A program made the translations under genes and the position numbers. A stretch of 6,464 nt of DNA. Origin: W0P28-013 sp963638355. GTDB lineage: Bacteria; Bacteroidota; Bacteroidia; Bacteroidales; Paludibacteraceae. Of the stretch, positions 1-5,012 are shown one piece after another (the stretch's first letter is position 1; every line of letters begins with the position of its first letter). The notes under the pieces were generated by a model. That model saw only the letters and a program-made list of their open reading frames with translations, was not told where the DNA came from and searched no databases. The stretch is taken from contig CAVHRT010000095.1 in NCBI GenBank assembly GCA_963638355.1, positions 1 through 6,464 on the forward strand, written 5' to 3'.

Positions 1-571
1 CGAACTCGAAGCGCAACAGCCCGACACCTTAGCCGCCACAAAAACCGAAGGCGCATATCGCACACTCTCGGCCAAAGTAGTCTACTGCTCGGTCAATCGC
101 ATGAAAAATGCGATTGTGCTCGACCGTGGCGCGGCCGATGGCGTGGCAGTGGACATGGGCGTGATGAATGCCGATGGCGTGGTTGGCATGGTCGATGCCG
201 TGTCGGAACACTACGCTGTGGTGGTGCCAGTTATCAGTGTGAAATCGATGATTAGCAGCAAAATTGCGAAAAACGGCTACATCGGCTCGGTGGTTTGGGA
301 CGGACTTTCGCCCGAATATGCCGAACTGACCGACATTCCGTATCATGTCGATGTGGAAGCGGGCGACACGGTGGTAACAAGCGGCTACTCTGCCATTTTT
401 GCCGATGGCGTGCCGATTGGCGTGGTGGATCATGTGGAGGTGAACGAGAGTCAGGTTTTCTGCAAAATAAGACTGCGACTTTTGGCTAACTTCCGCACCG
501 TGAGTGCTGTGCATGTGGTCGATTGCGCCCATCGCGAGGAGCTGAAGCAGGTGATAAAAGAGAATTTCTGA
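1..571 (+). CDS. mreC: Rod shape-determining protein MreC, C-terminal part (5' end off the window)
   Basis: MreC is a bitopic membrane protein that forms periplasmic filaments and activates the PBP2-RodA peptidoglycan synthase in the elongation complex. The visible frame starts at base 2 and gives 189 residues ending at TGA 569-571. The N-terminal membrane helix and most of the coiled coil are missing because the window cuts the gene. What remains is the beta-barrel region typical of MreC. Counting from the first visible residue, there is a GAADGV turn at 43-48, then MGVMNADGVVG at 52-62, then VDAVSEHYAVVVPV. Later GDTVVTSGYSAIFADGVPIG (121-140) is the second conserved glycine-rich strand pair. 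The ATG at 101 is an internal methionine, not the start, because in-frame homologous sequence precedes it. It is the first visible gene of an operon with mreD, mrdA and rodA. The identity rests on these motifs and the neighbours. Confidence 0.95.
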   Translation, partial: ELEAQQPDTLAATKTEGAYRTLSAKVVYCSVNRMKNAIVLDRGAADGVAVDMGVMNADGVVGMVDAVSEHYAVVVPVISVKSMISSKIAKNGYIGSVVWDGLSPEYAELTDIPYHVDVEAGDTVVTSGYSAIFADGVPIGVVDHVEVNESQVFCKIRLRLLANFRTVSAVHVVDCAHREELKQVIKENF

Positions 572-598
572 TTTCTGGCTAGAAAAGTTTCAGGTTTC
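572..598 (+). repeat. Segment shared with the region after rodA (4524-4557)
   Basis: Directly after the mreC stop codon comes TTCTGGCT, then AGAAAAGTTTC and AGGTTTC. The same blocks occur in the same order after rodA at 4524-4557. There a 7-base block (CCTGGTT) separates the first two, and one extra T follows the second GTTTC. Both copies lie just after stop codons. I read this as a dispersed intergenic repeat; its function is unknown. Confidence 0.6.
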
Positions 599-613
599 AA
601 ATTACAGGTTTTC
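586..613 (+). repeat. Degenerate 7-base tandem array in the mreC-mreD gap
   Basis: Four consecutive 7-base units can be read: AGTTTCA, GGTTTCA, AATTACA and GGTTTTC. The period is exact but the units are degenerate. The unit type (RRTTTCA) is the same as in the array at 4821-4848. It lies in the 134-base untranslated gap between mreC and mreD, which is otherwise a compact operon. Confidence 0.6.
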
Positions 614-649
614 GGGACACACAGCCAACTGCAGAAAAATAAAGCATGA

Positions 650-671
650 ACGTGGCATGCCGCGTCCCTAC
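650..671 (-). repeat. Truncated copy of the GTAGGGACG palindrome, inverted orientation
   Basis: Read on the minus strand this is GTAGGGACGCGGC followed by ATGCCACGT. It is the family found at 4910-4937 with the last 6 bases of the distal arm lost. Relative to the two copies after rodA it is inverted, and the central dinucleotide is AT instead of GT or GC. It falls inside the possible upstream extension of mreD (ATG at 646), which is one reason to start mreD at 706. Confidence 0.75.
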
Positions 672-695
672 TTTCAAACTTTATAAACTTTCGAA
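671..695 (+). repeat. Short 8-9 base tandem repeat just before mreD
   Basis: Three similar units follow one another: CTTTCAAA, CTTTATAAA and CTTTCGAA. They fill the space between the truncated palindrome and the mreD start at 706. The units are short and imperfect, so chance low-complexity sequence is possible. Confidence 0.4.
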
Positions 696-705
696 CTCAA
701 TTTTC

Positions 706-1206
706 ATGCGCGACGAACTGAAATATACATTGCTGATTTTGCTGCTTGTGGCGATACAAGTGTTGGTGCTGAACAACATTCATCTGTTCGGCTTGGCTTG
801 TCCGTATCTCTACATTTGGGCAATTTTGGCACTGCCTGTGGCCATGTCGCCTGCGCTGGTCATGGTGATAGCGTTTGCGTTGGGCTTCGTCATCGACATT
901 TTTTGCAACAGTTACGGCATTCACACTTCGGCAACGGTGTTGGTAGCATTTTTGCGCCCATACATCATGCGGATGGTGGCATCGCGCGAAAACCTCGAAA
1001 AACCCTATCCTTCAATCGCCTCATTTGGCAGCGCCTACTATCTCTACGCCGCCGTACTGATAGTGATTCACCACTTGATGCTCTTTTCGCTCGAGGCATT
1101 TTCGTTTGCACACACAGGCATGGTGCTGCTCAAAACACTTTGCAGTGCCATCTTCACCTTCGTTTTGGTCATTTGCATCGAATTTCTTAAAAACAGCCGA
1201 CGGTGA
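706..1206 (+). CDS. mreD: Rod shape-determining protein MreD
   Basis: MreD is a small polytopic inner-membrane protein of the elongation complex, partner of MreC and needed for rod shape in many bacteria. The chosen ATG at 706 gives 166 residues, a normal length for the family. About five or six hydrophobic segments can be seen (roughly 7-24, 32-47, 49-67, 74-90, 109-127, 137-159). The stretch GFVIDIFCNSYGIH (60-73) matches the conserved MreD pattern of glycine, acidic residue and glycine-histidine after the central helix. An in-frame ATG at 646 would add 20 residues encoded largely by a dispersed palindrome and a low-complexity repeat, so I reject it. The stop TGA (1204-1206) overlaps the GTG start of mrdA, which suggests translational coupling. 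MreD sequences diverge widely, so the call leans on the operon as well as the motif. Confidence 0.92.
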   Translation: MRDELKYTLLILLLVAIQVLVLNNIHLFGLACPYLYIWAILALPVAMSPALVMVIAFALGFVIDIFCNSYGIHTSATVLVAFLRPYIMRMVASRENLEKPYPSIASFGSAYYLYAAVLIVIHHLMLFSLEAFSFAHTGMVLLKTLCSAIFTFVLVICIEFLKNSRR

Positions 1207-3047
1207 TAAACGACGCAAACAGCGGACGATATTTTGTCATCAAACTCTTCATTGCGATTTTGGTGGCAGTGTTCGTTGTGCAACTTTTCATTCTGCAAAT
1301 TGTGCGTGACTACGGCGAGCAAGCCGACGGCAACGCGCTGCTCCGTCGCACGGTGTATGCGCCGCGTGGACTCATCTACGATCGCAATGGCGAACTCCTG
1401 GTCTACAATCACCCGACCTACGATGTGCTGGTTACCGTGGCCGAATGGCGCCACAAAAAAGATGAGCCTGCCCCACTCGACACGGTGGCTTTTTGCGAAT
1501 GGCTGCAAATTTCGCGCGACGAATTCGATTCGCGACTGAACGACATGAAACATCGTCGTGGCTATTCGCAACGCACGCCGCAACGCTTCATCACACAACT
1601 GACGCCCGAAGAGTATGCCACGATGCAAGAGAAAATGCACCGTTTTCCCGGCGTGAGCATTCAAACACGAACTCTGCGCAGTTACAACTATCCCGTGGCA
1701 GCGCACGCTCTCGGCTCCATCGGCGAGGTTTCGAAACGCATGCTCGAGCGCGACTCGTGCTACAAGCAGGGCGACTACGCCGGCGTGAGCGGTTTGGAAA
1801 AAGCGTACGAGAAAGATCTTCGTGGCACAAATGGCGTGGAGATAATGCTACGCGATGTGTCGGGACGCATTCAAGGGCGCTACCACAATGGCGAATACGA
1901 TGTGCCTGCTGTGGCTGGAAAAAATATCACCGTGACGCTCGACTACAGGCTGCAGATGGTAGCTGAGGCATTGCTCGCAGGCAAACGCGGCAGCGTGGTG
2001 GCCATAGAACCCGCCACAGGCGAAATTCTTGCCATCGCATCGAACCCGACTTGGAATCCCGACATTCTTGTCGGTCGCCAACGCTCCGAAAACTACGCCA
2101 CGCTGCTTGCCGACCCAACCAAACCGCTGCTCAACCGCGCCATTCAGGGAGTCTATTCGCCCGGATCGACATTCAAAACGGTGCAGGCGCTCGTCTGCCA
2201 ACAAGAAGGCGGCATCACCGAACACACGCTGTTCCCGTGCAACGGTCCGAGTTCGTCGCCGATAAAATGCACGCACCACCACGGCTCGCCCGTGTCGCTC
2301 GAAAACGCCATCGAGCAGAGTTGCAATCCCTACTTTTGGCAAGCCTACAAAGCCACGCTCGAACGCGGTGGCTACGGCGAAAAGAACGAAAATTTCAAGG
2401 AAAACTACAACCGCTGGCGCGAAGATGTGCTGAGTTTTGGTCTCGGTCCGAAATTCGCCGACAGCGACATTCCCGACCAAGCCAACGGCGGCATTCCGCG
2501 CATGGTAACCTACGATCGCATCTATGGACCAACGGGCTGGCGCGCACTCACCATTCGTTCCAACTCCATCGGACAGGGCGAGGTGCAAGTTACGCCGCTG
2601 CAACTGGCCAACGTGGCTGCGGTCATCGCCAATGGCGGCTGGTACATCACGCCACACCTCAACCGCGCCGACTCCATGCTTCTGCGCCGGCATCAGACTT
2701 CGGTCGATTCGGTCTATTTTTCGGCAGTGCGCAACGGCATGTGGCGCGTGTGCGAATACGGCACTGGCCGCTGGTACAAGATTGATAGCGTGCAGATGTG
2801 CGGCAAGACTGGCACGGTGGACAACAACCACGGGCGCCCGCACTCCATCTTCATAGGCTTTGCGCCAAAAGATAACCCGACCATTGCCGTGGCTGTGGTC
2901 ATCGAAAACTGCGGATTTGGCGCCACTTGGGCCAATCCTATCGCCAGTTTGGTGCTGGAGCAGTACCTGAAAGGCGACATCCAGCGCAAAGATCTCTACA
3001 ATCGTTTCACCTCAGCAGTAACCGATCCCGATGTCAAGAAATACTAG
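1203..3047 (+). CDS. mrdA: Penicillin-binding protein 2, elongation transpeptidase
   Basis: This is a class B penicillin-binding protein that cross-links peptidoglycan strands made by RodA during side-wall growth. It has 614 residues, close to the roughly 630 of E. coli PBP2. There is one N-terminal membrane anchor (about 11-33), then the pedestal domain starting with APRGLIYDRNGELL (53-66), a classic PBP dimerisation-domain motif. The transpeptidase domain runs from about residue 260. The catalytic motifs are intact: STFK with nucleophile Ser322, SCN at 373-375 and KTGT at 535-538. The GTG start overlaps the mreD stop as GTGA. No in-frame ATG lies nearby, and a later start would remove the anchor. 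The 3' end overlaps rodA by 17 bases. A Cys/His group (Cys346, Cys356, His358-360, Cys374) lies near the active site and may bind metal, which is inference. Confidence 0.97.
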   Translation: MINDANSGRYFVIKLFIAILVAVFVVQLFILQIVRDYGEQADGNALLRRTVYAPRGLIYDRNGELLVYNHPTYDVLVTVAEWRHKKDEPAPLDTVAFCEWLQISRDEFDSRLNDMKHRRGYSQRTPQRFITQLTPEEYATMQEKMHRFPGVSIQTRTLRSYNYPVAAHALGSIGEVSKRMLERDSCYKQGDYAGVSGLEKAYEKDLRGTNGVEIMLRDVSGRIQGRYHNGEYDVPAVAGKNITVTLDYRLQMVAEALLAGKRGSVVAIEPATGEILAIASNPTWNPDILVGRQRSENYATLLADPTKPLLNRAIQGVYSPGSTFKTVQALVCQQEGGITEHTLFPCNGPSSSPIKCTHHHGSPVSLENAIEQSCNPYFWQAYKATLERGGYGEKNENFKENYNRWREDVLSFGLGPKFADSDIPDQANGGIPRMVTYDRIYGPTGWRALTIRSNSIGQGEVQVTPLQLANVAAVIANGGWYITPHLNRADSMLLRRHQTSVDSVYFSAVRNGMWRVCEYGTGRWYKIDSVQMCGKTGTVDNNHGRPHSIFIGFAPKDNPTIAVAVVIENCGFGATWANPIASLVLEQYLKGDIQRKDLYNRFTSAVTDPDVKKY

Positions 3048-4494
3048 CATATGGCGCAATATCGACTGGCCAACAGTGGTGATGTATCTGGTGTTGGTGC
3101 TGTTTGGCTGGCTCAATGTGTACGGCGCAAGCCACGACATGGACCAGACTTCGATATTCGATTTTGCCTATTTTTCGGGCAAACAATTCGTGTGGATTCT
3201 CTGTTCGCTGGGTTTGGCTGGCATCATTTTGCTGATCGATGCGCGCGCCTACCAATCGTTCAGCATGCTGCTCTATCTGCTGATGATTTTGCTGCTGATT
3301 GGCACCATTTTTCTCGCGCCAGAGATTAAAGGTTCGCGGTCGTGGCTGGCACTTGGCCCCGTGCGACTGCAACCCGCCGAGTTCTCGAAATTCGTTACCG
3401 CGCTAGCTGTGGCGAATGTGATGGGACAATACGGTTTCAAGCTGAGCGGACTGCGTAACTACCTGATAGTCTGCCTGTTGATACTGCTTCCGATGGGCTT
3501 GATCATCTTACAAAACGAGACTGGTTCGGCCTTGGTTTACGCCTCGTTCATGCTCATGCTCTACCGCGAAGGTCTGCCAGGACTCATTCCTTTTGCGGCA
3601 CTCTGCGCTGTGGTGCTGTTTGTGGTAGTGGTGCGCTTTGGTGCATTGCCGTTTGCGGGCGTGCCATCGGCCTCCATGGGCTTAGCCATCGCCTTCATTC
3701 TGATGCTAATAGTGGCTTTCGGCATGATTTTGCGCTACCGCACACAAAAAACGCCCGTGCGCTTCCTCGTCTACGGCTATCTGGCAGTGTTTGCCGTGAC
3801 CATCGCCATTCACGCGTTTGGCTGGTTAAAGGTGAATTTCGTCTATGTGCTGCTGGCAGTGCTTGCCGCCACTGGCATCTATGCGGCGGTGTTTGCCGTA
3901 CGCACACGCTGCAACCGACTTTGGTTGGTATTGGCGTTTGTGGTGATAGGCATAACTTATTGCTACTCAGTGAATTACGTATTCGATAATGTATTCAAAC
4001 CGCACCAACGCTCGCGCATCGAGGTGCTGCTGGGCATGAAGGACGACCCCAAAGGCGATGGCTACAATGTGGAGCAGGCCAAAATAGCCATTGGCTCGGG
4101 CGGTTTCGCGGGCAAAGGTTTCCTGAATGGCACACAGACCACGCTCAAATTCGTGCCAGAACAACATACCGACTTCATTTTCTGCACCGTGGGCGAAGAG
4201 TACGGTTTCATCGGCGCAGTGTTTGTGCTGATAACCTACATGGCACTGCTTTTCCGCCTGATGCGCCTAGCCGAAGCGCAACGCGAAGCCTTCTCGCGCA
4301 TCTACGGCTACTGCGTGGTGGGCATTTTCCTATTCCACATTTTGGTGAACATAGGCATGGTCATTGGGCTGATGCCAGTCATCGGCATTCCGCTACCATT
4401 CTTCAGCTATGGCGGCTCCAGCATGTGGTCGTTCACCATCTTGCTGTTCATCTTCCTCCGCCTCGACATTGCCAACAAGCAGAGAGCGAATTAA
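3031..4494 (+). CDS. rodA: Peptidoglycan glycosyltransferase RodA (SEDS family)
   Basis: RodA polymerises lipid II into glycan strands and works as a pair with PBP2 at the inner membrane. The 487-residue protein is polytopic. SEDS hallmarks seen are GSRSWLALGPVRLQPAEFSK (101-120), QNETGSALV (161-169, the family's QPDxGTA position), GYNVEQAKIAIGSGGFAGKG (344-363), then FVPEQHTDFIF with Asp381 at the position of the catalytic aspartate, and GLMPVIGIPLPFFSYGGSS (446-464). The protein is over 100 residues longer than E. coli RodA. The extra length lies between about 185 and 315 and holds about five hydrophobic segments. I believe long RodA proteins are usual in Bacteroidota. The ATG at 3031 is inside the end of mrdA (17-base overlap), so the two subunits are probably translationally coupled. 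FtsW is the main alternative, but the mrdA neighbour and the whole operon favour RodA. Confidence 0.96.
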   Translation: MSRNTSIWRNIDWPTVVMYLVLVLFGWLNVYGASHDMDQTSIFDFAYFSGKQFVWILCSLGLAGIILLIDARAYQSFSMLLYLLMILLLIGTIFLAPEIKGSRSWLALGPVRLQPAEFSKFVTALAVANVMGQYGFKLSGLRNYLIVCLLILLPMGLIILQNETGSALVYASFMLMLYREGLPGLIPFAALCAVVLFVVVVRFGALPFAGVPSASMGLAIAFILMLIVAFGMILRYRTQKTPVRFLVYGYLAVFAVTIAIHAFGWLKVNFVYVLLAVLAATGIYAAVFAVRTRCNRLWLVLAFVVIGITYCYSVNYVFDNVFKPHQRSRIEVLLGMKDDPKGDGYNVEQAKIAIGSGGFAGKGFLNGTQTTLKFVPEQHTDFIFCTVGEEYGFIGAVFVLITYMALLFRLMRLAEAQREAFSRIYGYCVVGIFLFHILVNIGMVIGLMPVIGIPLPFFSYGGSSMWSFTILLFIFLRLDIANKQRAN

Positions 4495-4506
4495 AGACCC
4501 CCTCTA

Positions 4507-4520
4507 TCCCCCAAGGGGGA
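4507..4520. repeat. C-run/G-run hairpin 13 bases after rodA
   Basis: TCCCCC and GGGGGA are inverted around AA, giving a very GC-rich small hairpin (the innermost pair or two must open for a loop). It starts 13 bases past the rodA stop. It could help end the rodA transcript, but no T run follows (GGGGGAAGTTTC), so it is not a standard intrinsic terminator. From memory, similar C-run/G-run motifs are common between genes in Bacteroidota. Confidence 0.45.
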
Positions 4521-4523
4521 AGT

Positions 4524-4567
4524 TTCTGGCTCCTGGTTAGAAAAGTTTCTAGGTTTCTAAGTTTCTC
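4524..4567 (+). repeat. GTTTCT array with 8-base spacing after rodA
   Basis: GTTTCT starts at 4545, 4553 and 4561, an exact 8-base spacing, with AG or AA between units. The preceding bases, from TTCTGGCT at 4524, match the segment after mreC at 572-598, apart from a 7-base block (CCTGGTT) present only here and one extra T. The same GTTTCTAAGTTTC string also occurs upstream of the minus-strand gene at about 6398-6410. Confidence 0.6.
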
Positions 4568-4587
4568 GAAATTGCTAACGCAATTTC
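4568..4587. repeat. Perfect 8-bp hairpin with a 4-base loop
   Basis: GAAATTGC and GCAATTTC are exact reverse complements around TAAC. The stem is AT-rich, and only a mixed TGTTTCTATGTTT tract follows. It could contribute to ending the rodA transcript, but is not convincing as an intrinsic terminator. Confidence 0.4.
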
Positions 4588-4600
4588 TGTTTCTATGTTT

Positions 4601-4625
4601 GTAGGGACGCGGCGCGCCACGTCCG
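4601..4625 (+). repeat. GTAGGGACG palindrome, copy with a shortened right arm
   Basis: It starts GTAGGGACGCGGC, has the central dinucleotide GC, and continues GCCACGTCC. It then diverges into GGAAAA where the complete copy at 4910-4937 has CTAC. The position-10 C and position-19 A mismatch of the family is kept. Orientation is the same as the 4910 copy. Confidence 0.75.
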
Positions 4626-4629
4626 GAAA

Positions 4630-4657
4630 ATTAGGAATTAGGAGTGATGAGTTAGGA
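4630..4657 (+). repeat. 7-base tandem array, ATTAGGA type
   Basis: Four 7-base units in a row: ATTAGGA, ATTAGGA, GTGATGA and GTTAGGA. The period is exact and three of the four units match NTTAGGA. It starts a few bases after the palindrome at 4601-4625. Confidence 0.6.
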
Positions 4658-4709
4658 ATGGAGGCGCAATGAAAACATTACAGTCAACAACTAGCCATTT
4701 ACTTTTTTT

Positions 4710-4728
4710 GCGTAAATACGCTTTTTTT
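4710..4728 (+). terminator. Possible intrinsic terminator for the rodA operon
   Basis: GCGT and ACGC form a short GC-rich stem with an AAAT loop, followed directly by seven T. This is the best terminator-like arrangement on the plus strand after rodA, but the stem is only 4 bp and lies about 215 bases past the stop codon. A run of T also precedes the stem. Low confidence. Confidence 0.35.
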
Positions 4729-4740
4729 GTCAGTGGAAGA

Positions 4741-4808
4741 AGGTTTCAGGTTAGTAGCAAGTCGCAAGTAGCAAGTAGCAAGATTTGGCTAGTGCAATTG
4801 AGAAGCGC
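4741..4808 (+). repeat. Direct repeat, copy A, with GCAAGTA heptamers
   Basis: The core is GCAAGTC, GCAAGTA, GCAAGTA and GCAAG (4757-4782), followed by ATTTGGCTAGTG and a tail ending AGAAGCGC. Bases 4764-4808 (45 bases) are identical to 6420-6464. The wider match starts at 4741 and differs by one 7-base unit plus two substitutions in the leading GGTTTCAGGTTAG. Copy B lies upstream of the minus-strand gene and runs to the end of the window. Confidence 0.9.
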
Positions 4809-4820
4809 TACTGCAAGATA

Positions 4821-4848
4821 GATTTCAAATTTCAGATTTCAAATTTCA
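4821..4848 (+). repeat. 7-base tandem array, RATTTCA type
   Basis: Four exact-period units alternate: GATTTCA, AATTTCA, GATTTCA, AATTTCA. The regular A/B alternation implies expansion of a 14-base pair of units. It starts 12 bases after the end of direct-repeat copy A. Confidence 0.75.
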
Positions 4849-4853
4849 GGTTG

Positions 4854-4871
4854 GCGGTTTCCACCGCTTTT
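4854..4871 (+). terminator. Weak terminator-like hairpin on the plus strand
   Basis: GCGGT and ACCGC form a 5-bp stem around TTCC, followed by TTTT and then CTG. The stem is short and the T run is only four bases. It could be a second, distal stop for the rodA transcript, or chance. Confidence 0.3.
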
Positions 4872-4909
4872 CTGCAATGCCACAACCGCACTGACCTCCA
4901 ACAACGACA

Positions 4910-4937
4910 GTAGGGACGCGGCGTGCCACGTCCCTAC
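4910..4937 (+). repeat. GTAGGGACG palindrome, complete 28-base copy
   Basis: The arms GTAGGGACG and CGTCCCTAC are exact reverse complements. Inside them GGC pairs with GCC around a GT centre. The only unpaired position is C10 against A19. On the minus strand this becomes a G-U wobble, so the element folds better in a minus-strand transcript or single strand. The same asymmetry occurs in the copies at 4601-4625 and 650-671. It resembles repetitive extragenic palindromes (REP-like), which often start with GTAG. Confidence 0.85.
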
Positions 4938-4960
4938 AAGTCTTGTGTGTGTTTTTGGTG

Positions 4961-4985
4961 GGTGAGATTCCTCTCTCCTCTCACC
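4961..4985 (-). terminator. Hairpin just downstream of the secreted-protein gene
   Basis: GGTGAGA (4961-4967) and TCTCACC (4979-4985) are exact reverse complements separated by 11 bases. Read on the minus strand the hairpin starts 20 bases after the stop codon of the 5006-6358 gene, a suitable place for its terminator. No T run follows on that strand, so the call is tentative. The loop region also shows two near-identical 7-base units (CCTCTCT, CCTCTCA). Confidence 0.35.
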
Positions 4986-4991
4986 GATAAA

Positions 4992-5012
4992 CTATAACCT
5001 ATAACCTATTTA
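4992..5012 (+). repeat. 7-base tandem array, CTATAAC type, running into a stop codon
   Basis: The units are CTATAAC, CTATAAC and CTATTTA. The third contains CTA (5006-5008), which is the TAG stop codon of the minus-strand gene. The repeat therefore abuts and just enters the 3' end of that gene. Confidence 0.55.

Larger units (their letters stand above)
4495..5005. other. Repeat-filled gap between convergent genes, no gene seen
   Basis: These 511 bases separate rodA (plus) from the secreted-protein gene (minus). I find no reading frame with protein-like sequence and no tRNA or rRNA. The stretch is mostly short repeats: several tandem arrays, two palindromes and a few small hairpins, listed separately. 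The parts that do not fall into a visible repeat are roughly 4658-4709, 4872-4909 and 4938-4960. Confidence 0.8.

Noticed and set aside
29..532. Minus-strand open frame opposite mreC, and similar ones opposite mreD and rodA
   Set aside because: The His-rich, low-complexity translations are shadows of the conserved plus-strand genes.
646..705. Upstream ATG extending mreD by 20 residues
   Set aside because: The added residues are encoded by a truncated dispersed palindrome and a low-complexity repeat, and the 166-residue form from 706 already has the normal MreD length and N-terminal helix.
1848..2843. Long open frame (331 residues) on the minus strand inside mrdA
   Set aside because: It is antisense to a PBP2 gene with intact catalytic motifs. 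Its composition (many His, Arg, Ala, Val) is what antisense of GC-rich codons gives, and no domain is recognisable.
4757..4782. Tandem repeats as a CRISPR array
   Set aside because: The units are 7 bases with no spacers, and no cas genes are present.
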